Shown here: positions 41,756-49,901 of the stretch, in pieces
Layout of the letters: every line of letters begins with the position of its first letter
Numbering within the stretch: position 1 is the first letter of the stretch
Source: Rhodococcus oryzae
GTDB lineage: Bacteria; Actinomycetota; Actinomycetes; Mycobacteriales; Mycobacteriaceae
Length of the DNA: 64,000 bases
NCBI RefSeq assembly: GCF_005049235.1
Contig: NZ_SUMD01000009.1
Span: 124,001 to 188,000, forward strand
Reading direction: 5' to 3'
Notes under the pieces: generated by a model
The model's database searches: none
Told to the model about the DNA's origin: nothing
Seen by the model: the letters and a program-made list of their open reading frames with translations, nothing else
Program-made: the position numbers and the translations under genes

Positions 41756-41992
41756 TCAGTGGCTATGGCGAAGACCGGACTGAGCCAGCCGGGTGATGCA
41801 GAGGGTGTCGAGTTGGTGCACGACATGCTCCGGCAGCTTTGGGGCTGCGCCGCTGTGCAGGTAGTCGCGGAGCCGCTGGAAGTAGTCGGTCGGGGTGATA
41901 CCGAACTCCACCAGGATGTCGCCCGCCGAACCTCCTCCCCAGTGCCTCCACTTCAGGGCGAATGCGAGGAGGTGGTCGTTTTCGGTCATCAT
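41756..41992 (-). CDS. Small DUF3263-like protein, paralogue 1
   Basis: 78 residues (ATG 41992 or 41989; SD GGAGGA). LLAFALKWRHWGGGSAGDIL, then VEFGITPTDYFQRLRDYL, is a compact helical domain resembling DUF3263-type HTH-like proteins of actinobacteria. The tail is LPEHVVHQLDTLCITRLAQS. It is about 50% identical in the core to the gene at 42275-42514, so the two are tandem duplicates. It lies between that gene and whiB. Function unknown; DNA binding is a possibility. Confidence 0.78.
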   Translation of the reverse strand: MMTENDHLLAFALKWRHWGGGSAGDILVEFGITPTDYFQRLRDYLHSGAAPKLPEHVVHQLDTLCITRLAQSGLRHSH

Positions 41993-42274
41993 TCCTCCCG
42001 AAGGGCAGCGGACTGTCAGTGTTGTTGTGCGGATGTCGGATTGCCGATTCGGGCTCGCGCGGCGGGATCACGCGAGCCGGTCAAGGAAAGTCGTTCGGAC
42101 CGGCGCGTCAGGCAGTGGCGGCCGCGTACCCGTGGGCTTCCGCGACCTCGGCGGACAAGAGCACACCGTCGTGGGTGCTCAGGCCCTGTTGTGGTCGAGG
42201 GCATCGACGTCGAGACGCAGTTGAGGGTATTCGGCTATCACGACATCGTCCTCATAAGACCACTAGCGCGGCAT

Positions 42275-42514
42275 TCATGCGCGACAGCCGGTGGCGAGTC
42301 GGCCACGGCAGATGTTGCGCAGCTGCTGGGCAACATCAGTAGGAAGGTGATTTGCTGCGCCGGCGTTCAGGAACGCTTCCAGCCTTCGGAAGAACTCGAC
42401 CGGGGTGAGGCCGAACTCGATGAAGATGTCACCCGCCGAACCGCCACCCCAATGGCGCCACTTGAGTGCGAAATTCATGATTTGCTGGTCCGGTAGGGGC
42501 TTCGAGCGCGCCAT
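42275..42514 (-). CDS. Small DUF3263-like protein, paralogue 2
   Basis: 79 residues from ATG 42514 (SD GAAAGGA). IMNFALKWRHWGGGSAGDIF, then IEFGLTPVEFFRRLEAFLNA, repeats the core of the 41756 gene almost residue for residue. The C-terminus (VAQQLRNICRGRLATGCRA) also aligns. About 280 bp with no gene lie between the paralogues. It is downstream of ridA in the same direction. Function unknown. Confidence 0.78.
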   Translation of the reverse strand: MARSKPLPDQQIMNFALKWRHWGGGSAGDIFIEFGLTPVEFFRRLEAFLNAGAANHLPTDVAQQLRNICRGRLATGCRA

Positions 42515-42614
42515 GATGCATCCTTTCGGCGGGTGACCTGGCTCGTGTTGTCTTAGCGAGTACGTGTGGCGAGTAATCATCGGTGCTTGGGTTGACTGCG
42601 TGACCGCCTGCGAG

Positions 42615-43136
42615 TCAGGCGACCTCAACGACGAGTTCGACCTCGACGGGTGCATTCAAGGGCAGTTCCGCGACGCCGACAGCTGAGCGCGCATGTGCCC
42701 CGGCGTCACCAAAGACATTCACCAGCAGTTTCGAGGCCCCGTTGATGACGGATGGCTGGCCCGTGAAATCGTCCGCGGACGCGACGAACCCGACCACCTT
42801 CACAACACGCACAACGGCGTCGAGTCCGACGAGCGCATCGATGGCAGCGAGGGCATTGAGGGTGCAGATCTCCGCCGCCCTCGACGCATCGGTCACTGAA
42901 ACGTCTCGACCAACCTTTCCTGGCTGTTCGATCATCCCCTGAACCAGCGGTAGCTGTCCCGAGGTGTAGACCAGATTGCCAGCCTGCACGGCCGCCACAT
43001 AGGCACCGATCGGCGCCGACGCTACCGGCAGGGTGTACCCGAACTTGCTGAGGATCGCCGCTCCTGATGTCAAGCGCGCAGGGGCGGCACTCTTCGCGTC
43101 GCGGGGTGCATCGGGGGCTGATAGTTGCTCGCGCAT
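42615..43136 (-). CDS. RidA/YjgF-family protein
   Basis: 173 residues from ATG 43136 (SD AGGAG). After a 35-residue variable N-terminus come IGAYVAAVQAGNLVYTSGQL, GKVGRDVSVTDASRAAEICT, LNALAAIDALVGLDAVVRVV and GAHARSAVGVAELPLNAPVE, which are RidA-family landmarks, including the conserved R in ARSAVGV. RidA hydrolyses reactive enamines/imines such as 2-aminoacrylate released by PLP enzymes or amino acid oxidases. That fits the neighbouring D-amino-acid dehydrogenase and racemase. Confidence 0.9.
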   Translation of the reverse strand: MREQLSAPDAPRDAKSAAPARLTSGAAILSKFGYTLPVASAPIGAYVAAVQAGNLVYTSGQLPLVQGMIEQPGKVGRDVSVTDASRAAEICTLNALAAIDALVGLDAVVRVVKVVGFVASADDFTGQPSVINGASKLLVNVFGDAGAHARSAVGVAELPLNAPVEVELVVEVA

Positions 43137-43528
43137 ACGTTGCTCCTGATTCGAGTATTGTTGTCATTTACGGGAATTGGCCAGTGGGCGGAGAATGTGC
43201 GCTGCCTGAGCGGCGTCAATGTTCAGCGCCCATGGCCGTCGTTCGATGTGTCAATTGTGCTGCTCGTCACCCAGAAGCGCATCGTCCCGTCGGCACCAAT
43301 CGCAGCGGAGATCTAGTGCGGATTCAACAACGAGGAAGGCTTTGGGGCGAAAGGTCTCTGTCCGAGATGCGGAAGTAGGCGGCGGATCTCGGTGCCGAGT
43401 ATCCGTCATGTGGAGCATTCCTCGATATGCCACCGGGACCGGCAACCGTGGTGAGCACTAGCAGTGAGCCCTTCCGGATCAGAAGCGCGCGTTGGGTTTT
43501 GCGTCCCGGGGTTCCTGGCACGTCGCCT
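43137..43528. other. Intergenic region without a recognisable gene
   Basis: 392 bp between the PucR stop and the ridA start. Probably carries the ridA promoter. I see no operator symmetry, terminator or credible frame. Confidence 0.4.
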
Positions 43529-45193
43529 CTAAGGTATCTCCTCGGACGTCTGGTCCTTCGGACCGTCAGTCGCCGCGCGAGCGTCGGATGGTCCTGAAGT
43601 GACGTCCCGGGCAGAGAGGTCCTTCTTGGCTTTCGTGTCGTTTCGGGCGTCCAGGACTGAGGTGAGGTGGATTGCGATAGCGAGGCGGAGTCGGGTCTCA
43701 GTCAGGTCGAGTCCGGTGAGTTCGGTGATGTGCTTCATTCTGTAGCGCAACGTATTCGGATGGATATGGAGCGAATGTGCGGCCCGCTTCGGTTCGCCGT
43801 AGTGCGCGAGGAATGTGGACAGAGTGGCCACGTATTCGGTTCCGCGCTCTGCATCGTGCTCGACCAACGTCTGGACGGGTCCCTCGCCGAGGGGCGGCCC
43901 CGTGAGTAGAGCCGCTTGGGCTCGCGCGAGAACGATCTCGTGCCAGGCCTCCTCGAAGGTCGTCGCCGGAGCCGCCACGCGCCCTGTGCGGGCCAGGCGA
44001 ATGAGTTCGGTTGCCTCGGCGCGTGATCGGGGGAGATCCTTCGTCGTGTGCGCGGGCCTTCCGGCGAGGACAGCCACGCCACTGTCGTACGCGGATGTCT
44101 CGGCGGCCAATGCATGGAGCCATGCCCAGCTCCCCACGGTACGGGGCGCCCCATTTTCGGTGACCACGGCTATCGGAACGCCGTCGATGGCAGTGAGGAG
44201 TGGCTGTGTCCATCCGTGCCGGCGCATGACCGACTCCCACAGTTCGACCCGGTAATCCGGCGCCTCGTCGGTACCAGTGTCGGCCAATGCGACGACCCGC
44301 CAGGGGCCTGGAGGGAGTCGCAGGCCGGTTTCGTGGTCGGGTGTGAGCAACGCGGCGCGAAGGCGGTCAGCCATCATGCGTCGTGCTGCACCAGACTGAG
44401 CGCGCAATCGCAGCAGGTGCAGGGCGATCACCGAAGCGGTTCGGGTCAGCTCGCGTACCTGGTCGTCGGGGACGGGTCCGGGGTCCACGGCCCAGATCGA
44501 GCCGAGTAGCTCGCGTCCGGCGCGGATAGGAATGATGAGGCGCGGCAGCACGCCGTCAGGGCCGGCATCGACCCAGATCGGCTCGTCGGACTTTTGTAGT
44601 CGCCGGAAGGTTCCGCGGGAGCGAAAGTGGCTGATGATCCGGTCGGGGACGCGACGTCCGACGATGGTGGAGATGCGGGCGGGGTCGGCGGTGTCCTGGA
44701 GTTCGGAATAGGCGAGGACACGCGAGTCGGCGTCTTCGATCGTCACGGGTGCGGAGATGATCGCGGCGGCAGCGTCGGCGAACGCGAACAGTTCGCCGTA
44801 GCCGCTGGGATCACGCTGAATCTCCGACCCCGCGAGTGTCGTGGAGTGATCGAGGATGCTGCGTGTCAACCACACCAGGTGTGTCCACGATGCCTGCGGC
44901 TGCAGCTCGACCAGTCCGATGCCCAGTTCTGTGGCGAGGCCGGCTACGTCCGGGTCGTCGGCGAAGGGTGCCTTGAGGATCACGGCAGCGGCGCCGGTGC
45001 GGTCTGAGTGATTCAGGAGGTCGACGGCGGCGGCCGTGCTGTCGATCCCGAGTCCCAGGACGAGGCCGCCGGAGTGCTCGAAGGACGGGTCGCCAGAGAG
45101 GGTGACGTCGCTGATCTGGTCTCGGTGACCGGAGACAACCTGGCGAAGCAGGGCTCCGCCGAGGGAGTCGATCAATGCACTGACGTGGATCAT
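43529..45193 (-). CDS. PucR-family transcriptional activator
   Basis: 554 residues. The N-terminal PucR domain begins MIHVSALIDSLGGALLRQVV and contains GGLVLGLGIDSTAAAVDLL. A GAF-like central part is RLIIPIRAGRELLGSIWAVD. The C-terminal HTH_30 is seen in LSTFLAHYGEPKRAAHSLHI, then HPNTLRYRMKHITELTGLDL. PucR proteins sense purine or amino-acid catabolites and activate adjacent catabolic genes. Located between ridA and the dadA-like gene on the same strand, it probably controls this D-amino-acid locus (inference). Confidence 0.9.
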   Translation of the reverse strand: MIHVSALIDSLGGALLRQVVSGHRDQISDVTLSGDPSFEHSGGLVLGLGIDSTAAAVDLLNHSDRTGAAAVILKAPFADDPDVAGLATELGIGLVELQPQASWTHLVWLTRSILDHSTTLAGSEIQRDPSGYGELFAFADAAAAIISAPVTIEDADSRVLAYSELQDTADPARISTIVGRRVPDRIISHFRSRGTFRRLQKSDEPIWVDAGPDGVLPRLIIPIRAGRELLGSIWAVDPGPVPDDQVRELTRTASVIALHLLRLRAQSGAARRMMADRLRAALLTPDHETGLRLPPGPWRVVALADTGTDEAPDYRVELWESVMRRHGWTQPLLTAIDGVPIAVVTENGAPRTVGSWAWLHALAAETSAYDSGVAVLAGRPAHTTKDLPRSRAEATELIRLARTGRVAAPATTFEEAWHEIVLARAQAALLTGPPLGEGPVQTLVEHDAERGTEYVATLSTFLAHYGEPKRAAHSLHIHPNTLRYRMKHITELTGLDLTETRLRLAIAIHLTSVLDARNDTKAKKDLSARDVTSGPSDARAATDGPKDQTSEEIP

Positions 45194-45500
45194 CGGTACT
45201 CCTCGGTGCCGGAGACAACTCGGCTGGGCCTGTTCTCATTCGCTCAGCACGGGGGTGCAAGTCATGATCGAAGCCCAGCCAGCCGAACTCGTGTTCTTAC
45301 GGTAGTGCCCAGCGGCTCGCTGCCGGTAGTCCGCTCGTGCACCGCTACGCCTTGATCGGGAGTCCGATCGCAGGCACACGTTTCAGCTCGGAATTCTGCC
45401 GTCACCTCGACGCGACCTGACGCCTGGCACGGGAAATCGCCAATTCGGAAGTTCGCGTCGAGGGCGACGGCATGTGCCTAGGAATTCACCGCCGCTCGAC
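45194..45500. other. Intergenic region without a recognisable gene
   Basis: 307 bp between the dadA-like stop and the pucR start. Likely contains the pucR promoter; no clear signal is visible. Confidence 0.4.
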
Positions 45501-46757
45501 TCATCGCAGGGGATTGAACGGCGCCAGCTCGGGTGCGATTCGCCCGGTGGTGATGGTGTCGGCGAGCAGGCGCCCCGTCGCCGGCCCGAGGGTGATCCCC
45601 CACATGCCGTGACCGCCGGCCGCGAACACGCGCGGCGATCGGGTCGCTCCGATCACCGGCAGTCCGTCCGGTGTGCACGGTCGTGAACCCACCCATTCGT
45701 CGCGCCGCGCATCGAGGTCAGCGCCACGCAGCAACGGCCGCGCGGCCCGCACGATGGCGGCAATCCGCCGCCGATCCAGGGCGGCATCGGGGGCGCGGAA
45801 CTCCATCATTCCGGCGACCCGGAGGCGGTCTCCGAGGGGGGTGCAGGCCACCCGCTGTGCCGGGAAGTAGACGGGCCCGGCCGGAACGTGATCGATCGCG
45901 ACGCTGAAGCTGTATCCGCGTCCCGCCTGTACGGGAATCCCGACGCCGAAGTCGCGGGCGGTGTCGCCGAGCCACGTTCCGGTAGCGAGGACGACGGCAT
46001 CGAATCGCCTAACGTCGCCGGTTGGACTCGAAACGCGCACGGCGCCAACTTCATCGACGACGCCGGAGACCTCGTGGCCCTCGCGGATCGTGCCTCCGCG
46101 CTCGCGGACCGCCTCCGCAAGACTGTTCACGAAGTCACCGGGATTCATGAACCGCTGGCCGTGTAGCCGGATGGCGGCTCCGATCTCGTCGGACAGTGAC
46201 GGCTCAACTCCGCGCGCGTCGTCGCCGGTCAGGACGTCGAATTCGATGCCCTGACCGGCAGCCCGAATGTGCTCGATCTCCTCGAGCAGGATGGCCCGTT
46301 CCGCCGGCGTCCGGTATGCAGCCAGAAAGGACTTCGCCTCATATGCGCTTCCCGTCACGCCGCCGTCCGCGAGTTCGTCGAACGCGGACAACGCATGTCG
46401 GTTGATCCCCACCAACGACTCCATCGCCACGCGCCACCGCGCGGCGGTGCTGTGTCGGGCGAATGATGCAAGGAACCGGAGCAACCGAGGATTCAACGTA
46501 GGCGGCACATAGACGGGCGAGGACGGGCTGAGCATGGCGCGAATGCCGTATCGAAGCACGGCAGGTTCGGGTAGCGGAGTGCTGATGCCGGGCGTGATCC
46601 ACCCGGCATTCCCCCATGATGCGCCGGCCGCAATTCCCTTGCGGTCGAAGACCGTAACCTCGATTCCCCGCTCCTGCAGGAACCATGCTGTCGACAGCCC
46701 GACCATTCCCGCACCAACGATGCCGACGCGCTGTGGGGCCGTGGAACTGAGCCTCAT
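45501..46757 (-). CDS. D-amino acid dehydrogenase-like FAD oxidoreductase
   Basis: 418 residues from ATG 46757 (SD GAGGAGAGG). FAD-binding RVGIVGAGMVGLSTAWFLQE near the N-terminus is followed by VTVFDRKGIAAGASWGNAGW, with the GNAG motif typical of DadA. GWITPGISTPLPEPAVL, LATGTWLG and the C-terminal TPDGLPVIGATRSPRVFAAG, then GHGMWGITLGPATGRLLAD complete the DAO fold. DadA oxidatively deaminates D-alanine and other D-amino acids at the membrane, passing electrons to quinone. It is divergent from a CycA-like permease, and ridA, pucR and alr lie downstream. Confidence 0.9.
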   Translation of the reverse strand: MRLSSTAPQRVGIVGAGMVGLSTAWFLQERGIEVTVFDRKGIAAGASWGNAGWITPGISTPLPEPAVLRYGIRAMLSPSSPVYVPPTLNPRLLRFLASFARHSTAARWRVAMESLVGINRHALSAFDELADGGVTGSAYEAKSFLAAYRTPAERAILLEEIEHIRAAGQGIEFDVLTGDDARGVEPSLSDEIGAAIRLHGQRFMNPGDFVNSLAEAVRERGGTIREGHEVSGVVDEVGAVRVSSPTGDVRRFDAVVLATGTWLGDTARDFGVGIPVQAGRGYSFSVAIDHVPAGPVYFPAQRVACTPLGDRLRVAGMMEFRAPDAALDRRRIAAIVRAARPLLRGADLDARRDEWVGSRPCTPDGLPVIGATRSPRVFAAGGHGMWGITLGPATGRLLADTITTGRIAPELAPFNPLR

Positions 46758-47487
46758 GAAGTACCTCTCCTCGAACGTGGTGGCCGTCACACAATCTTCG
46801 AGTGGGTCGTGCGGTAAGTCACGGTGCTGTTCTTCCAACACTTCGCTTGCAGTCAGTGTCGACAGCACAATCAGCCACCTGACCAGCGGTGACACGACCG
46901 AGGGGTCTGCGGCAGCGGTGCGATGCGCCCTTTGGTGATGCGCCTATGAAGCGGGCCGCGACTACACCGATTCGGCAGCCTGCTGCCAAATCGGTCCGCT
47001 GTGGGGTGGTTGCCGAACCCGTCGCTGGGAATGGAGCGAGCGGCGCCGCCATTGTTTCGTAAAGCATTGTTGCACTGCGAATTTGGATAGAAATAGGCGT
47101 AACCTTCGTGTGCTCGCCGTGCGTCCATGTGGCCTCGGGATTTGAATCGACCGTTGCGCTTCGGCCCCGTCGCCCCTACAGTGTGATCCGCAGCACAGGA
47201 CTCAGGTGCGAGACGCTGAGGCCAAGGGCCGGAACGTCCTTCAGTCGCAGTGAGGGCTTGCGACCATTCCCCATCGGCTAGATGCCAGAGAAATCTCGAT
47301 GGGCAATGCCGGTGTTGTCGAGGACCGCGGCCGTTCCTTGGCATCCGAGCAATTGGGAATCGCACCCGTGCTCTCACGACATCCCAGCTGCGATCGATCC
47401 GACCAGTCGAGCCGGGCCGTGTATCGGCCCCGCCCGGAGGCCCAGAGTTGTTGCTGTGCAGCACCCATCCCAAGCTAGGAGCATCTT
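46758..47487. promoter_or_regulatory. Divergent dadA/cycA control region with long cycA leader
   Basis: A 730-bp region. A plausible cycA promoter is TTGCGC (47154-47159), 17-bp spacer, TACAGT (47177-47182). It would start a leader of about 300 nt before GTG 47488. I see no match to a known riboswitch core. The leader contains scattered imperfect stems but no clear terminator. The dadA promoter is not identifiable by eye. Confidence 0.45.
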
Positions 47488-48936
47488 GTGTCCGAGTACA
47501 CGAAGCCAAGAGTCGCATCTAAGCCACCTACTGGCGCAGCCGATGAGTCGCACGAGCAGGGACTGTCCCGGCAATTGTCCAACCGTCACATCCAGCTGAT
47601 CGCGATCGGTGGTGCGATCGGCACCGGCCTGTTCATGGGGTCCGGAAAGACGATCTCCCTGGCCGGCCCGTCGGTGATCTTCGTGTACATGATCATCGGC
47701 ACCCTGCTGTTCTTCGTCATGCGAGCCATGGGGGAGCTGCTGCTCTCGAACACCGACTACAAGTCCTTCGCGGACTTCGCCGCGGACCTGCTCGGACCGT
47801 GGGCCGGCTTCTTCACCGGATGGACCTACTGGTTCTGCTGGATCGTCACCGGTATCGCCGATGTCATCGCAATCGCAGGATATGTGTCGTACTGGTCGGG
47901 TTCGCTGCCGTTGTGGATCCCGGCCCTCATCTCGGTCGCGCTACTGATCGGCCTCAATCTGCCCACAGTGAAGGCGTTCGGCGAAACCGAGTTCTGGTTC
48001 GCGCTGGTCAAGATCATCGCGATCGTCGGCCTCATCGTGGTCGGCCTCGCCATGGTCTTCAGCCATTTCACCGCGCCCGGCGGTGCTGAGGCCTCCTTCA
48101 CCAATCTGTGGAATGACGGTGGGTTCTTCCCGACAGGCTTCATGGGCTTCGTCGCAGGCTTCCAGATCGCGACGTTCGCGTTCGTCGGAATCGAACTCGT
48201 CGGCACGACCGCCGCCGAGGCCAAGGATCCGGAGAAGAACCTGCCGAAGGCGATCAACTCGATTCCGGTCCGTGTGATGTTGTTCTACGTTGTGGCCCTC
48301 GTCGTGATCATCTCGGTCACTCCGTGGCGTGAGATCAGCGCCGACCGCAGCCCGTTCGTGGCGATGTTCACCCTCGCGGGCCTCGGCATCGCGGCGTCGG
48401 TGATCAACTTCGTGGTCCTCACCTCCGCGACGTCGTCAGCGAATTCGGGTATCTACTCGACATCGCGGATGGTCTACGGCCTCGCCCAGCAGGGTGACGC
48501 TCCTGCCTCGTTCGGCAAGCTCACCTCCCGCCGCGTCCCGGCCAACGCCCTGTACCTCTCGGGCGTGTTTCTGTTGGCCGGTGTCGTGATGGTCGCCGTC
48601 GGAAGCTCTCTCATCGAGGCGTTCACCATCGTGACGACCATCTCCTCACTCTGCTTCATCTTCGTCTGGACGATCATCCTGATCAGCTACATCGTCTACC
48701 GGAAGCGTCGCCCGCACCTGCACGAGGCCTCCGCGTACAAGATGCCCGGCGGCATCCCGATGTGCTACGTCGTGATGGCCTTCTTCGGATTCCTGATCTG
48801 GGCGTTCACCCAGAAGGAGGACACTTTCCAGGCGCTGCTGATCACCCCTGTGTGGTTCGCGGTCCTGGGCGTGGCATGGGCGATTCGTCGCCGTCGGTCC
48901 GCGCGTATCGACCGCACAGCGGCCTTCCACGTGTGA
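47488..48936 (+). CDS. cycA: D-alanine/D-serine/glycine-type amino acid permease
   Basis: 482 residues from GTG 47488 (SD AGGAG). A cytosolic N-terminus is followed by the APC signature QLSNRHIQLIAIGGAIGTGL and about 12 membrane helices. MRAMGELLLSNTDYKSFADF, FAFVGIELVGTTAAEAKDPE and the SANSGIYSTSRMVYGLAQQG loop match the CycA/AAT subfamily, which imports D-alanine, D-serine, glycine and cycloserine with protons. Proximity to the dadA-like gene and alr supports D-amino-acid uptake. The specificity is by homology. Confidence 0.88.
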   Translation: MSEYTKPRVASKPPTGAADESHEQGLSRQLSNRHIQLIAIGGAIGTGLFMGSGKTISLAGPSVIFVYMIIGTLLFFVMRAMGELLLSNTDYKSFADFAADLLGPWAGFFTGWTYWFCWIVTGIADVIAIAGYVSYWSGSLPLWIPALISVALLIGLNLPTVKAFGETEFWFALVKIIAIVGLIVVGLAMVFSHFTAPGGAEASFTNLWNDGGFFPTGFMGFVAGFQIATFAFVGIELVGTTAAEAKDPEKNLPKAINSIPVRVMLFYVVALVVIISVTPWREISADRSPFVAMFTLAGLGIAASVINFVVLTSATSSANSGIYSTSRMVYGLAQQGDAPASFGKLTSRRVPANALYLSGVFLLAGVVMVAVGSSLIEAFTIVTTISSLCFIFVWTIILISYIVYRKRRPHLHEASAYKMPGGIPMCYVVMAFFGFLIWAFTQKEDTFQALLITPVWFAVLGVAWAIRRRRSARIDRTAAFHV

Positions 48937-48950
48937 ATGCTCACTAGCGC

Positions 48951-49130
48951 GTGGAACTAGCCCGGTTGATGGCCTCGGCGATTGCGGACACGGGGCAGGC
49001 AGCGTTCCTCACCGGCGAAGCCGGGATCGGCAAGACCGCGCTGCTGGAATGGGCCGAGGCGACTGCGGAGCAATCGGACCTGCGGACGTTCCCGACGACG
49101 CCCTGGATGAACGCCTCGTTGAGGCCATAG
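48951..49130 (+). pseudogene. N-terminal fragment of a LuxR-type AAA regulator
   Basis: VELARLMASAIADTGQAAFL, then TGEAGIGKTALLEWAEATAE is the opening of the large ATPase LuxR (LAL/MalT-like) family, including an intact Walker A (GEAGIGKT). Those proteins are about 900 residues. Here the frame changes to unrelated sequence near 49080 and stops at 49130. It is a truncated relic fused to the opposite-strand NmrA fragment. Confidence 0.6.
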
Positions 49131-49240
49131 CCGACGAGGGCGGCGTGCAGCTCGTCGAGCGGCCGTCGTTCGTAGCGGACGGGGAGGCCGAGCTGTTCGG
49201 TCATGATGCGGGCAAGGTCGTTGGGGGACAGGTCCTGCGG
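49082..49240 (-). pseudogene. C-terminal fragment of an NmrA-like NAD(P)-binding protein
   Basis: Read on the minus strand: DLSPNDLARIMTEQLGLPVR, then YERRPLDELHAALVGYGLNE and AFIQGVVGN. This matches the substrate-side C-terminal part of NmrA/SDR-like reductases (around 280-300 residues when intact). The Rossmann N-terminus is missing. It abuts the LuxR fragment head to head, which marks a recombination join. Confidence 0.55.
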
Positions 49241-49316
49241 CGGGGCGGCCGTCGCAGTTGGTGTCCGGGCCTGCGGTGCGCGCGCGGGCTGATGACGAGG
49301 CGCCGCTGCCGCCGGA

Positions 49317-49497
49317 TCCCGGCCCCGATCCCTGGCTGGACGTCGTCGTTGACGAGTGGGGCGGTGATCCGTGGGCAGCAATCGGCGATAGACGCAAGGC
49401 CGGCCGCTACACATCGCGACCTGGTAACTCGTCGTCCAACTGGTAGCCCGCCATCCACGTCGTTCGCATCGGCAGTTCCGAGGTGAGTTGACCGCGG
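49317..49497 (+). repeat. Duplicated module, copy 2 (first copy at 32638-32930)
   Basis: Shares GATCCCTGGCTGGA, GAGTGGGGCGGTGATCCGTG, GCAATCGGCGATAG, then GACGCAAGGCCGGCCGCTAC and GAGGTGAGTTGACCGCGG with copy 1, but lacks the about 120 bp between the two halves. An open frame from 49258 to 49446 reads through the join (DPWLDVVVDEWGGDPWAAIG, then DRRKAGRYTSRPGNSSSNW). Copy 1 has one extra base that breaks this frame. Confidence 0.8.
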
Positions 49498-49825
49498 TGT
49501 TGACCTTCTACGGTTCGAGGTGCGGTTCGAGGGTCGAGTTCAGGAGTGCGTCGAAGTCGTCCCTGCCAGTCACGGCTGGATCGAGCCAGCCAGGTGCAGT
49601 TCGCGATGCCTGGTCACGGGCCCGTATTCGATACCTCGCTCCAGAGCATTCCCCCGCGATCTCCAGACTTTCTCTCGCTCACCACCGTGAACATTGCGAG
49701 GGCAACAAACTTGGGTGCTGACGGATCGACCACCGGGCGTCGATCGCTCTTCGTGGATCAGCTGCGACTCCGTCCCGTTTGGAACGTCCCGTCAGCTGCT
49801 TGACCAGCGTTCCTGGGGAATAATC

Positions 49826-49839
49826 TAGAACGTGTTCCA
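49826..49839. promoter_or_regulatory. KstR-like site upstream of the NDMA-dependent dehydrogenase
   Basis: TAGAACGTGTTCCA fits the KstR consensus TnnAACnnGTTnnA exactly, 62 bp before the start codon. KstR is the TetR repressor of sterol catabolism in Mycobacterium and Rhodococcus. A nearby TTCCA/TGGAA repeat also exists. Binding is inferred from the consensus alone. Confidence 0.5.
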
Positions 49840-49901
49840 GTTTGGAAGGTTTGTGGCTATGGTCACAGCTGCCAATAGTCACGGAGGGGGAGGGTGTTGC
49901 A

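Noticed and set aside
46758-47487. Glycine riboswitch before cycA
   Set aside because: I could not find the tandem aptamer core motifs; only scattered weak stems are present.
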